DNA of 53,425 bases from NCBI GenBank assembly GCA_905221505.1, contig CAJNDL010000011.1, positions 1-53,425 of the forward strand, in the 5' to 3' direction. This stretch comes from a bacterium. GTDB taxonomy: Bacteria > Bacillota > Bacilli > Lactobacillales > Streptococcaceae. Below are positions 9,598 to 18,324 of this stretch, piece after piece (position 1 is the first letter of the stretch; each line of letters opens with the position of its first letter). Under the pieces are notes generated by a model. That model had not been told where the DNA came from. It did no database searches and saw only the letters and a list, made by a program, of their open reading frames with translations. Made by a program: the position numbers and the translations under genes.

Positions 9598-10425
9598 TTA
9601 GAGCTCAATCTCCATGACAATGGGTGTGTGGTCTTGGCGCGCACCCGAGTCAATCATGTCAGACTTGGTTACCTTGTCAGCGATGCGGTTGCTGGTGAGC
9701 CAGTAGTCGATTCTCCAGCCTGTATTGTTGATTTTAGAAGTTTTGCTGCGTTGTGCCCACCAAGTGTAGCGTTCTGGAACATCGCCATGAACATGACGGA
9801 AGGTGTCGGTAAATCCAGTTGCCAAAAGGTTGGTAAATCCAGCACGTTCCTCGTCGGTAAATCCAGGTGAACGGCGGTTGCTAGCAGGATTTGCAAGGTC
9901 GATTTCATTGTGGGCTACGTTATAGTCACCAGTCGCAAGGACTGGTTTTTCTTTGTCTAGTTGAGCCAAATACTCCGCATATTTGACATCCCAGATTTGG
10001 CGTTCTTCCAAGCGTTTGAGGCCGTCGCCAGCGTTTGGAGTGTAAACTTGGGTCACGAAAAATTTATCAAATTCCAAGGTGATGATGCGGCCTTCCAAGT
10101 CCATGGTAGAAGGAGCACCGATTTCTGGAAAAGTGACAGTGGGTGTGAGTTCTTTCTTATAGAGGAACATAGTACCAGCATAGCCTTTACGGGCAGGTTC
10201 TTGGGAAGAACGCCACGTATTTTCGTAGCCTGGGAAGAGTTCCTCTAAAATTTCCAAGTGTTTCTTTGTAGGCCCCTTGGCAGAAAGCTTGGTTTCTTGG
10301 ATAGCGATGATATCAGCATTTTCAGCGACCAAGGTTTGTAGGACTTCTTGGGACAATTTGGCACGAGCTGAGTCACTAGTTAGGGCAGCGTTTAGGGAAT
10401 CAATATTCCATGAGATAAGTTTCAT
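9598..10425 (-). CDS. exoA: Exodeoxyribonuclease III / AP endonuclease
   Basis: DNA repair nuclease cutting at abasic sites. The 275 residues carry the ExoIII/EEP motifs in order: WNIDSLNA (residue 6), IQETKL (about 41, metal Glu), GDYNVAHNEIDL (about 167), RIDYWL (about 248) and DHTPIVMEI at the end (catalytic Asp-His). The minus-strand promoter has TATAAT at 10464-10459. It is first of two genes with the VOC protein. Confidence 0.95.
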   Translation of the reverse strand: MKLISWNIDSLNAALTSDSARAKLSQEVLQTLVAENADIIAIQETKLSAKGPTKKHLEILEELFPGYENTWRSSQEPARKGYAGTMFLYKKELTPTVTFPEIGAPSTMDLEGRIITLEFDKFFVTQVYTPNAGDGLKRLEERQIWDVKYAEYLAQLDKEKPVLATGDYNVAHNEIDLANPASNRRSPGFTDEERAGFTNLLATGFTDTFRHVHGDVPERYTWWAQRSKTSKINNTGWRIDYWLTSNRIADKVTKSDMIDSGARQDHTPIVMEIEL

Positions 10426-10496
10426 AAAGTTACCTTTTTCATTCAGATTATAGATTTTATTATACCAAAAAAAGGTCTATTTCCCCAACGTATGGT

Positions 10497-10525
10497 TTGA
10501 AAAATCACCTTCTTTCGTTTATAAT
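10497..10525 (+). promoter_or_regulatory. Promoter of the DUF3290-DUF421 pair
   Basis: Consensus-like TTGAAA (10497-10502), 17-bp spacer, TATAAT (10520-10525). Confidence 0.8.
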
Positions 10526-10558
10526 TAGGAATGATTTTATGAAAGGGAGTGAAAATAA

Positions 10559-11014
10559 ATGAAATTTTACTCATATGACTATGTGCTTAGCCAAATCAGT
10601 CAACAAAATGGGATTATGATTGGCTTTGGGATTGTGCTCCTAGCTATCACAGGATTTTTTTCTTTTAAGGCTTATCGAGATAAAAAGGGGACTAAGTTTC
10701 GGGAATTGGTCATGATTTTGGCCTTGACTTTGGTAGCCATGCTTTTAGTGACAATCTCAAAATACCAGACCAACCAAGCCTCTAACAACCAATTTCAAAC
10801 TTCACTTCATTTCATAGAGGTTGTTTCCAAAGACTTGGGAGTGGATAAATCAGAAGTATATGTCAATACTTCAGCTGCCACTGATGGAGCGCTTGTCAAG
10901 GTAGGTTCAGATGTCTACCGTGCCATGAACGGGAGTGAACCAGACAAGTATCTTTTAGAGAAATTAGAATTACATCAAACAGACGCTATTGAATTGGTGG
11001 AGGTAAACAAATGA
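10559..11014 (+). CDS. DUF3290-family membrane protein
   Basis: 151 residues with two N-terminal transmembrane segments (about residues 15-38 and 52-70) and an extracytoplasmic or soluble C-terminal half. I recognise it as DUF3290, a family of unknown function usually encoded next to a DUF421 protein, as here. The stop overlaps the start of the next gene by 4 bp (ATGA). Confidence 0.75.
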   Translation: MKFYSYDYVLSQISQQNGIMIGFGIVLLAITGFFSFKAYRDKKGTKFRELVMILALTLVAMLLVTISKYQTNQASNNQFQTSLHFIEVVSKDLGVDKSEVYVNTSAATDGALVKVGSDVYRAMNGSEPDKYLLEKLELHQTDAIELVEVNK

Positions 11015-11646
11015 CACTCAACTATATGGAAATTTTAATCAAACTGGCCTTGGGTCTCTTCTCGCTGGTTTTTGTTATCAATGTGACAGGAAAGGGGAAC
11101 CTAGCACCTAACTCTGCAACAGACCAAATTCAGAACTATGTTCTCGGTGGTATCATCGGTGGGGTGATTTACAATAGTTCTATCAGCATTCTCCAGTACG
11201 CAGTGATTCTGATGATGTGGACGATTTTGGTCTTGACCCTCAAATGGCTCAATAACAATGTTCGTTTTGTGAAACGCTTGATTGATGGGAAACCAACTCT
11301 CCTCATCAAAAATGGGAAGATTGACCCAGAAGCCTGTCGTTCGGTTGGTTTGTCTGCATCGGATGTAGCCCTCAAACTTCGTAGCCAAGGGATTTTCCAG
11401 ATGAAACAAGTCAAACGAGCTGTGCAGGAGCAAAATGGCCAACTCATCGTAGTCCAAATGGGAGATGAAAATCCTAAGTATCCAGTTGTGACTGACGGTG
11501 TGATCCAAGTGGATGTTTTGGAATCGATTGGCCGTAGCGAAGACTGGCTGCTTGATAACCTCAGCAAACAAGGGCATGATAATGTAGCCAATATCTTTAT
11601 CGCTGAGTATGATAAGGGTGTCGTCTCAGTCGTAACTTATGAATAA
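11011..11646 (+). CDS. DUF421 / YetF-like membrane protein
   Basis: 211 residues: three N-terminal transmembrane helices (to about residue 80), then the YetF-type cytoplasmic domain with the family-like segments GKPTLLIKNGKIDPEACR and LRSQGIFQMKQVKRAV. The function of the family is not established. It is translationally coupled to the DUF3290 gene, so the pair probably forms one membrane complex. Confidence 0.8.
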   Translation: MTLNYMEILIKLALGLFSLVFVINVTGKGNLAPNSATDQIQNYVLGGIIGGVIYNSSISILQYAVILMMWTILVLTLKWLNNNVRFVKRLIDGKPTLLIKNGKIDPEACRSVGLSASDVALKLRSQGIFQMKQVKRAVQEQNGQLIVVQMGDENPKYPVVTDGVIQVDVLESIGRSEDWLLDNLSKQGHDNVANIFIAEYDKGVVSVVTYE

Positions 11647-11664
11647 GAAAAACCTGGGGTCTTG

Positions 11665-11811
11665 TACTCTTCGAAAATCTCTTCAAACTGCGTCAACGTC
11701 GCCTTGCTGTATGTAGGTTACTGACTTCGTCAGTTCTATCTACAACCTCAAAGCAGTGCTTTGAGCAGCCTGCGGCTAGTTACCTAGTTTGCTTTTTGAT
11801 TTTCATTGAGT
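11665..11811 (-). repeat. BOX element (A-B-C, minus orientation)
   Basis: Reading minus, it starts with boxA (ACTCAATGAAAATCAAAAAG, then CTAGCCGCAGG), passes a boxB-like palindrome around CAAAGCAGTGCTTTG and TGACGAAGTCA, and ends in boxC (GGCGACGTTGACGCAG, then TTCGAAGAGTA). BOX repeats are dispersed intergenic elements of pneumococcus and close relatives. This one lies just before the ABC exporter operon and ends 40 bp before its start codon. Confidence 0.9.
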
Positions 11812-11851
11812 CTTGGCCTCAGGTTTCCATTTGCAATCAGAAAGGGATGTT

Positions 11852-13597
11852 ATGTCCATTATTCAAAAACTTTGGTGGTTTTTCAAGTTAGAAAAACGCC
11901 GTTATCTAGTCGGGATTGTGGCCCTGGTCTTGGTTTCCGTCCTCAATCTCATTCCCCCTATGGTCATGGGGCGGGTCATTGATGCCATCACATCGGGGCA
12001 ATTAACCCAGCAGGACCTCCTTCTTGACCTATTTTATTTGCTACTTGCGGCCTTTGGGATGTATTATCTGCGTTATGTGTGGCGTATGTATATCCTTGGG
12101 ACTTCCTACCGTTTGGGGCAGATTATGCGTTCTCGCTTGTTTGAGCATTTCACAAAAATGTCTCCAGCCTTTTATCAAACCTATCGGACGGGGGACCTGA
12201 TGGCACACGCAACTAATGATATCAATGCCCTAACGCGTCTGGCAGGTGGCGGAGTCATGTCTGCCGTGGATGCCTCTATCACGGCTCTAGTGACCTTGCT
12301 GACCATGCTCTTTAGCATTTCGTGGCAAATGACCCTAGTTGCCATTTTACCCTTACCTTTCATGGCTTATGCGACCAGTCGTTTGGGAAGAAAGACTCAC
12401 AAGGCCTTTGGTGAATCACAAGCCGCCTTTTCCGAACTCAATAACAAGGTACAGGAGTCTGTATCAGGTATCAAAGTGACAAAGTCTTTCGGTTATCAGG
12501 CAGACGAGTTGAAGTCTTTTCAGGCAGTCAATGAATTGACCTTCCAAAAGAACCTGCAAACCATGAAATACGATAGTCTCTTTGACCCCATGGTTCTCTT
12601 GTTTGTTGGTTCCTCCTATGTATTAACTCTTTTGGTCGGTTCCTTGATGGTTCAGGAAGGGCAGATTACGGTTGGAAATCTGGTTACCTTTATCAGTTAC
12701 TTAGATATGTTGGTCTGGCCTCTTATGGCCATCGGTTTCCTCTTTAATATTACTCAGCGAGGAAAGGTTTCTTACCAGCGGATTGAGGAACTTTTGTCTC
12801 AGGAATCACCTGTACAAGACCCTGAATTTCCTTTAGATGGTATTGAAAATGGACGTTTGGAATATGCCATTGACAGCTTTGCCTTTGAAAATGAGGAAAC
12901 ACTGACGGATATTCACTTTAGTCTGGAAAAAGGGCAAACACTGGGCTTGGTTGGTCAGACAGGCTCTGGAAAAACATCCTTGATCAAGCTCCTCTTACGT
13001 GAATACGATGTGGATGAGGGAGCAATTTATCTAAATGGTCACGATATTCGTGACTATTGTCTGACAGACCTTCGCAGTCTCATGGGCTATGTTCCTCAGG
13101 ACCAGTTCCTCTTTGCGACTTCAATCCTAGACAATATCCGCTTTGGAAATCCTAATTTGCCCCTTTCAGCGGTAGAGGAAGCGACTAAGCTAGCTCAAGT
13201 TTACCAAGACATTGTAGCTATGCCTCAGGGATTTGATACGCTGATTGGTGAAAAGGGAGTCAGTCTTTCTGGTGGGCAAAAGCAACGTCTGGCTATGAGT
13301 CGGGCTATGATTTTAGACCCTGATATCTTGATTTTAGATGATTCCTTGTCAGCCGTGGATGCCAAGACAGAGTATACGATTATTGACAATCTCAAGGAAA
13401 CGCGCAAGGACAAGACAACCATTATCACAGCTCATCGTCTCAGTGCGGTTGTCCATGCAGATTTGATTTTAGTTCTGCAAAATGGCCAAATTATCGAACG
13501 GGGCACGCACGATGATTTGCTAGCTTTAGATGGCTGGTATGCCCAAACCTACCAGTCTCAGCAGTTGGAAATGAAAGGAGAAGAAGATGCAGAATAA
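11852..13597 (+). CDS. ABC exporter half-transporter, subunit 1 (degenerate Walker B)
   Basis: 581 residues: six-helix exporter membrane domain (about 1-320) and a nucleotide-binding domain with Walker A GQTGSGKTSL, signature LSGGQKQR, Walker B ILILDDSLSAVD and H-loop TAHRL. Asp replaces the catalytic Glu after Walker B, the hallmark of the non-catalytic subunit in heterodimeric multidrug exporters (LmrCD/BmrCD type). The start is the ATG at 11852 with AAAGGG upstream; an in-frame TTG at 11813 lies at the BOX edge and is not credible. It overlaps subunit 2 by 11 bp. The substrate is unknown. Confidence 0.88.
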   Translation: MSIIQKLWWFFKLEKRRYLVGIVALVLVSVLNLIPPMVMGRVIDAITSGQLTQQDLLLDLFYLLLAAFGMYYLRYVWRMYILGTSYRLGQIMRSRLFEHFTKMSPAFYQTYRTGDLMAHATNDINALTRLAGGGVMSAVDASITALVTLLTMLFSISWQMTLVAILPLPFMAYATSRLGRKTHKAFGESQAAFSELNNKVQESVSGIKVTKSFGYQADELKSFQAVNELTFQKNLQTMKYDSLFDPMVLLFVGSSYVLTLLVGSLMVQEGQITVGNLVTFISYLDMLVWPLMAIGFLFNITQRGKVSYQRIEELLSQESPVQDPEFPLDGIENGRLEYAIDSFAFENEETLTDIHFSLEKGQTLGLVGQTGSGKTSLIKLLLREYDVDEGAIYLNGHDIRDYCLTDLRSLMGYVPQDQFLFATSILDNIRFGNPNLPLSAVEEATKLAQVYQDIVAMPQGFDTLIGEKGVSLSGGQKQRLAMSRAMILDPDILILDDSLSAVDAKTEYTIIDNLKETRKDKTTIITAHRLSAVVHADLILVLQNGQIIERGTHDDLLALDGWYAQTYQSQQLEMKGEEDAE

Positions 13598-15329
13598 GCA
13601 AGAACAATGGGCTGTATTGAAGCGCTTGATGTCCTATCTCAAGCCTTATGGACTCCTGACCTTTTTGGCACTCAGTTTTCTCCTAGCGACGACGGTCATT
13701 AAAAGTGTTATTCCCCTTGTGGCTTCCCACTTTATCGACCAGTATCTCAGCAATCTTAACCAACTGGCCGTTACCGTTTTGATGGTCTATTATGGCCTTT
13801 ATATCCTACAAACTGTAGTTCAGTATGTCGGCAATCTTCTCTTTGCGCGGGTGTCTTACAGTATTGTTAGGGATATTCGTCGCGATGCCTTTGCCAATAT
13901 GGAGAGGCTGGGCATGTCTTACTTTGACAAGACGCCAGCAGGCTCCATCGTCTCTCGTTTGACAAATGATACCGAAACCATCAGTGATATGTTTTCGGGG
14001 ATTTTATCCAGCTTTATCTCAGCAGTTTTCATCTTTCTGACAACACTTTATACCATGTTGGTGCTGGATTTCCGTTTGACAGCTTTGGTCTTGCTCTTTC
14101 TCCCCTTGATTTTCCTTTTGGTCAATCTCTATCGGAAAAAATCAGTGAAAGTCATCGAGAAGACCAGAAGTCTTTTGTCAGATATCAATAGTAAGCTGGC
14201 AGAAAATATCGAAGGAATCAGGATTATCCAGGCCTTTAATCAAGAGAAGCGCCTACAGGCAGAATTTGATGAGATCAACCAAGAACACTTGGTCTATGCC
14301 AACCGTTCTGTAGCCTTGGATGCCCTCTTTTTGAGACCTGCCATGAGTTTGCTAAAACTCCTAGGATACGCTGTCTTGATGGCCTATTTTGGCTACCGTG
14401 GTCTTTCTATCGGGATAACGGCCGGAACCATGTATGCCTTTATCCAGTACATCAATCGCCTCTTTGATCCCTTGATCGAGGTGACGCAAAACTTTTCAAC
14501 ACTTCAAACGTCCATGGTATCTGCAGGGCGTGTATTTGCCTTGATTGACGAGAAGACCTATGAGCCTCTTCAAAAAGATGGGCAAGCCAAAGTCCAAGAA
14601 GGCAATATCCGTTTTGAACATGTGTGTTTCTCATATGACGGTAAACATCAGATTCTGGATGATATTTCTTTCTCTGTTAATAAGGGTGAAACCATTGCCT
14701 TTGTAGGGCATACAGGTTCGGGGAAATCTTCCATTATCAATGTCCTCATGCGCTTTTATGAATTTCAGTCAGGGAGAGTTCTCTTGGATGATGTGGATAT
14801 CAGGAACTACAGTCAGGAAGAACTGAGAAAAAACATCGGTCTGGTCTTGCAGGATCCCTTCCTCTATCATGGGACTATTAAGTCCAATATCGCCATGTAC
14901 CAAAATCTTAGTGATGAGCAGGTACAGGCTGCAGCTAGCTTTGTGGATGCAGATTCCTTTATTCAAGAACTTCCTTTAGGCTATGATGCACCCGTTTCCG
15001 AGCGTGGTTCGAGCTTTTCTACTGGACAGCGTCAGCTTCTTGCTTTTGCCAGAACAGTTGCCAGCCAGCCTAAAATCCTGATTTTGGATGAAGCAACAGC
15101 CAATATTGACTCTGAAACAGAAAGTCTGGTTCAAGCTTCTCTGGCCAAGATGAGACAGGGGCGGACAACTATTGCTATCGCCCACCGTCTTTCTACCATC
15201 CAAGATGCTAACTGTATCTATGTTTTGGACAAGGGACGCATCATTGAGAGCGGAACTCATGAAGAACTCTTGGCCTTGGGAGGAACCTATCACAAGATGT
15301 ATAGTTTGCAGGCGGGTGCTATGGCCTAA
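13587..15329 (+). CDS. ABC exporter half-transporter, subunit 2 (degenerate signature)
   Basis: 580 residues with the same exporter architecture: Walker A GHTGSGKSSI, signature FSTGQRQ instead of LSGGQ, Walker B ILILDEATANID with the catalytic Glu, and H-loop IAHRLST. The degenerate signature faces the degenerate Walker B of subunit 1. The pair would thus have one consensus and one degenerate ATP site, as in asymmetric heterodimers. Preceded by AAAGGAGAAG inside the end of subunit 1. Confidence 0.88.
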   Translation: MQNKQEQWAVLKRLMSYLKPYGLLTFLALSFLLATTVIKSVIPLVASHFIDQYLSNLNQLAVTVLMVYYGLYILQTVVQYVGNLLFARVSYSIVRDIRRDAFANMERLGMSYFDKTPAGSIVSRLTNDTETISDMFSGILSSFISAVFIFLTTLYTMLVLDFRLTALVLLFLPLIFLLVNLYRKKSVKVIEKTRSLLSDINSKLAENIEGIRIIQAFNQEKRLQAEFDEINQEHLVYANRSVALDALFLRPAMSLLKLLGYAVLMAYFGYRGLSIGITAGTMYAFIQYINRLFDPLIEVTQNFSTLQTSMVSAGRVFALIDEKTYEPLQKDGQAKVQEGNIRFEHVCFSYDGKHQILDDISFSVNKGETIAFVGHTGSGKSSIINVLMRFYEFQSGRVLLDDVDIRNYSQEELRKNIGLVLQDPFLYHGTIKSNIAMYQNLSDEQVQAAASFVDADSFIQELPLGYDAPVSERGSSFSTGQRQLLAFARTVASQPKILILDEATANIDSETESLVQASLAKMRQGRTTIAIAHRLSTIQDANCIYVLDKGRIIESGTHEELLALGGTYHKMYSLQAGAMA

Positions 15330-15352
15330 TACTCTTTGATTTTCATTGAGTA
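15329..15352. repeat. BOX element remnant (fused ends)
   Basis: ATACTCTTTGATTTTCATTGAGTA is the outer 20-odd bases of boxA joined to a boxC-like ACTCTT end, as if the interior had been deleted. It begins at the last base of the ABC stop codon. Confidence 0.55.
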
Positions 15353-15459
15353 AAAGAAGGAAATCATTCAAATTACAGATTTCTTTCACCGCCTTTTCCA
15401 TTTTGTGGTATAATGAAAAATGTTGACAAATAGTATAATAAAAACAAAGGAGAAACAGC

Positions 15460-16152
15460 ATGCTGAAATGGGAAGACTTGCCCGTGGAAATGAAATCAAG
15501 CGAGGTTGAGTCTTACTACCAACTTGTCTCTAAAAGGAAGGGTTCGCTGATTTTCAAGCGTTGCTTGGACTGGGTTCTAGCCTTGGTCTTGCTAATTTTG
15601 ACTTCCCCAGTCTTTCTCATCTTGAGTATTTGGATCAAGTTGGATAGCAAGGGACCCGTCATTTACAAGCAAGAGCGCGTGACCCAGTACAACCGTCCTT
15701 TCAAGATTTGGAAGTTTCGTACTATGGTGACGGATGCGGATAAAAAAGGCAGTCTGGTGACTTCGGCTAACGACAGCCGCATTACCAAGGTTGGAAATTT
15801 CATCCGACGTGTGCGCTTGGACGAACTGCCTCAGCTGGTCAATGTCCTTAAAGGCGAGATGTCCTTTGTAGGGACGCGTCCTGAAGTGCCACGTTACACA
15901 GAGCAGTACAGCCCTGAAATGATGGCGACCTTGCTTTTACCAGCAGGAATTACCTCTCCAGCCAGTATCAACTACAAGGATGAGGACACCATCATCAGTC
16001 AAATGACGGAGAAAGGCCTATCGGTTGACCAAGCTTATGTAGAGCATGTTCTTCCTGAAAAGATGCGCTATAATCTCACCTATCTCCGAGAGTTTAGTTT
16101 CCTTGGAGACATCAAAATCATGTTTCAAACCGTGTTTGAGGTACTAAAATAA
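15460..16152 (+). CDS. Undecaprenyl-phosphate sugar phosphotransferase (bacterial sugar transferase)
   Basis: 230 residues: one membrane helix/re-entrant segment (about 32-57, LDWVLALVLLILTSPVFL) followed by the PglC/WbaP-type catalytic domain with WKFRTMVTDAD, RRVRLDELPQLVNVLKGEMS and FVGTRPEVP. The family transfers a sugar-1-phosphate from a UDP-sugar to undecaprenyl phosphate, starting glycan assembly. It is followed by an aminotransferase that could make the UDP-linked amino sugar. A TGTGG-TATAAT extended -10 at 15409-15414 is a likely promoter, and AAAGGAG precedes the ATG. Confidence 0.88.
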   Translation: MLKWEDLPVEMKSSEVESYYQLVSKRKGSLIFKRCLDWVLALVLLILTSPVFLILSIWIKLDSKGPVIYKQERVTQYNRPFKIWKFRTMVTDADKKGSLVTSANDSRITKVGNFIRRVRLDELPQLVNVLKGEMSFVGTRPEVPRYTEQYSPEMMATLLLPAGITSPASINYKDEDTIISQMTEKGLSVDQAYVEHVLPEKMRYNLTYLREFSFLGDIKIMFQTVFEVLK

Positions 16153-16194
16153 AGTAGTCATGAGAAAATGAGTACAGATAAAAGGAGCAAATCA

Positions 16195-17424
16195 ATGCCA
16201 AATTACAATATTCCATTTTCACCACCCGATATCACAGAAGCTGAAATTGCTGAAGTAGCGGATACCCTTCGTTCTGGTTGGATCACGACAGGTCCTAAGA
16301 CCAAAGAACTGGAGCGTCGCTTATCTCAATATACACAGACGCCTAAGACTGTCTGCCTCAACTCTGCAACTGCCGCTCTTGAGTTGATTTTGCGCGTCTT
16401 GGAAGTGGGTCCTGGTGATGAAGTCATCGTTCCAGCCATGACTTACACAGCTTCATGTAGTGTCATCACGCACGTAGGAGCAACACCTGTCATGGTGGAT
16501 ATTCAAGCAGATACTTTTGAGATGGACTATGACTTGCTGGAGCAAGCTATCACTGAAAAGACTAAGGTCATTATTCCTGTTGAGCTTGCGGGGATTGTTT
16601 GCGACTATGACCGTTTGTTCCAAGTTGTGGAGAAGAAACGGGATCTCTTTACTGCTACAAGCAAGTGGCAAAAAGTCTTTAACCGTATTGTGATTGTTTC
16701 TGATAGTGCCCATGCTTTGGGGTCAACTTATAAAGGGCAACCTGCTGGTTCTATCGCTGACTTTACTTCCTTCTCATTCCATGCCGTCAAGAACTTTACA
16801 ACTGCTGAGGGTGGAAGTGCGACTTGGGAGTCCAATCCAGCGATTGATGACGAAGAAATGTACAAGGAATTCCAAATCCTTTCCCTTCATGGTCAAACTA
16901 AAGATGCTCTTGCTAAGATGCAATTGGGTTCTTGGGAATACGATATCGTCACACCAGCCTACAAGTGCAATATGACCGATATCATGGCGTCACTTGGTTT
17001 GGTACAATTGGATCGTTATCCTGGTTTGCTAGAACGTCGTAAAGACATCGTGGACCGCTATGATCGAGGTTTTGCAGGTTCTCGCATTCGTCCATTGGCA
17101 CACAAGACTGATACTGTCGAATCTTCACGCCACCTCTACATCACCCATGTAGAAGGTGCTAGCCTAGAAGAGCGTAACCTCATCATCCAAGAATTGGCCA
17201 AAGCAGGAATCGCAAGTAACGTGCACTACAAACCGCTTCCTCTCTTGACAGCCTACAAGAATCTTGGGTTTGATATGGCAAATTATCCAAGAGCCTATTC
17301 CTTCTTTGAAAATGAAATTACCCTTCCTCTTCATACTAAATTAAGCGATGAAGAAGTAGACTATATCATTGAGACTTTCAAAACAGTTTCTGAAAAAGTG
17401 CTAACTTTATCAAAAAAATCGTAA
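16195..17424 (+). CDS. DegT/DnrJ/EryC1/StrS sugar aminotransferase
   Basis: 409-residue PLP-dependent fold type I aminotransferase acting on nucleotide sugars. Motifs: GWITTGPKTKELE near residue 26, the PLP-phosphate region NSATAALEL, and the Schiff-base lysine in SFSFHAVKNFTTAEGG (near residue 197). I start at the ATG at 16195, which has AAAAGGAGC upstream; an in-frame ATG at 16168 lacks one. It lies 42 bp after the sugar transferase, consistent with a small amino-sugar glycan pathway. No other glycan genes are nearby. Confidence 0.88.
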   Translation: MPNYNIPFSPPDITEAEIAEVADTLRSGWITTGPKTKELERRLSQYTQTPKTVCLNSATAALELILRVLEVGPGDEVIVPAMTYTASCSVITHVGATPVMVDIQADTFEMDYDLLEQAITEKTKVIIPVELAGIVCDYDRLFQVVEKKRDLFTATSKWQKVFNRIVIVSDSAHALGSTYKGQPAGSIADFTSFSFHAVKNFTTAEGGSATWESNPAIDDEEMYKEFQILSLHGQTKDALAKMQLGSWEYDIVTPAYKCNMTDIMASLGLVQLDRYPGLLERRKDIVDRYDRGFAGSRIRPLAHKTDTVESSRHLYITHVEGASLEERNLIIQELAKAGIASNVHYKPLPLLTAYKNLGFDMANYPRAYSFFENEITLPLHTKLSDEEVDYIIETFKTVSEKVLTLSKKS

Positions 17425-17431
17425 AAAAGTC

Positions 17432-17460
17432 TTGACAAAGAAAAAACAAAGTATTAAAAT
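17432..17460 (+). promoter_or_regulatory. Promoter of the first tryptophan T-box transcript
   Basis: TTGACA (17432-17437), 17-bp spacer, TAAAAT (17455-17460). It is near-consensus and begins 7 bp after the aminotransferase stop. Confidence 0.8.
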
Positions 17461-17466
17461 AAGTTC

Positions 17467-17719
17467 AACAAATCAGAAAAGTAACTATTTTTGATCTTCA
17501 GGGAGCCTGTGGTGATTGTGAACAGGTGGTTGGAAGTAGTGAAAGTGGGCTGATTTTAAAAATGAATTTGAAACAATGAAAATTCGGTACGCACACCTTA
17601 CAGTGCAACTTGTTGTTAGACAAGGTAGAGATGTAAAGGAAATAGTCCCTTTATAATTGAGGTGGCACCGCGTTACTAACGCCCTCACATGGAAGTAGAT
17701 TCTATGTGTGGGCTTTTTT
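17467..17719 (+). promoter_or_regulatory. T-box leader 1 (probable tRNA-Trp)
   Basis: Contains the T-box core AGGTGGCACCGCG (17660-17672). An intrinsic terminator follows (GCCCTCACAT ... ATGTGTGGGC plus six T, 17681-17719). The variable base in UGGN is C, which pairs with discriminator G73 as in tRNA-Trp. A UGG at 17546-17548 is a plausible specifier. No gene follows directly: the terminator is succeeded by a BOX element and a trpB remnant, so this leader is either orphaned or acts in series with leader 2. Confidence 0.85.
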
Positions 17720-17778
17720 CGTAACATGATAGCGATAGAAAGTGGAAATATTCCAACTATCAAGGAAAAAGGCTAGTA

Positions 17779-17883
17779 ATACTCAATGAAAATCAAAGAG
17801 CAAACTAGGAAACTAGCCGCAGGCTGTACTTGAGTACGGCAAGGCGACGTTGACGCGGTTTGAATTTGATTTTCGAAGAGTAT
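17779..17883 (+). repeat. BOX element (A-C, no B)
   Basis: Starts ATACTCAATGAAAATCAAAG, runs through CTAGCCGCAGGCTG and GGCAAGGCGACGTTGACG, and ends TTTTCGAAGAGTATA. There is no boxB unit. Its right end abuts the truncated trpB remnant. Confidence 0.85.
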
Positions 17884-17887
17884 AAAA

Positions 17888-17980
17888 GTGTACCGAGATG
17901 AACATCTCATCATCAATGTCTCTGGTCGTGGAGACAAGGACGTAGCTGCGATTGCAGACTACCTAGAAGCTAAAAAATAA
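17888..17980 (+). pseudogene. trpB-like 3' remnant (tryptophan synthase beta C-terminus)
   Basis: Thirty codons ending in TAA encode [18 protein letters not shown] near their middle. This matches the C-terminal SGRGDKDV motif of tryptophan synthase beta. The intact trpB at 22774 has [19 protein letters not shown] there, so the remnant comes from a different trpB. The 5' side is cut by the BOX element and there is no start codon. I read it as the tail of a lost second trpB. Confidence 0.75.
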
Positions 17981-17984
17981 TAGA

Positions 17985-18227
17985 TGGAAAAATTACAGTC
18001 CTTTCTCTCACAGAGAGCTTGTGGTTGCTGGAAACAAGCAGAGAAAGTTGTAAGGTTGGGTCCATCTGAAACAAGAGAAGAAAACATAATTCTCAAGGGA
18101 GTGCCCTTTATCGCACGGCCTGTTACAGGAGGTATCTGAGACAGGAATGAGAGATAGGAGAAATCCTATAATTGAGGTGGCACCGCGAATTTCGTCCTCA
18201 CGCAAGTTATTTTGCGTGGGGATTTTT
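17985..18227 (+). promoter_or_regulatory. T-box leader 2 of the trp operon (tRNA-Trp)
   Basis: Stem I with the conserved distal-loop-like GGTTGCTGGAAA (18023-18034), a possible UGG specifier at 18057-18059, and the T-box core AGGTGGCACCGCG (18175-18187). The terminator TCCTCACGCAA / TTGCGTGGGGA is followed by five T (18195-18227). The T-box UGGC again fits a tRNA with discriminator G. No consensus promoter is visible between the trpB remnant and this leader, so transcription may come through from 17432. Confidence 0.88.
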
Positions 18228-18324
18228 ATATATTTATCGTAGATATGGCTATTAGTTTTAAATTATGCTTCATCACTAGATAGATTTCTATAAAATATTT
18301 GCGAACGAAGTGAGCATTAAACCG

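Noticed and set aside
9628..10248. Several open frames antisense to exoA
   Set aside because: They are mirror frames of a well-conserved gene, without ribosome-binding sites or recognisable products.
15423..15439. TTGACA...TATAAT pair before the sugar transferase
   Set aside because: Only 5 bp separate the two hexamers, so they cannot form one promoter; the extended -10 at 15409 is preferred.
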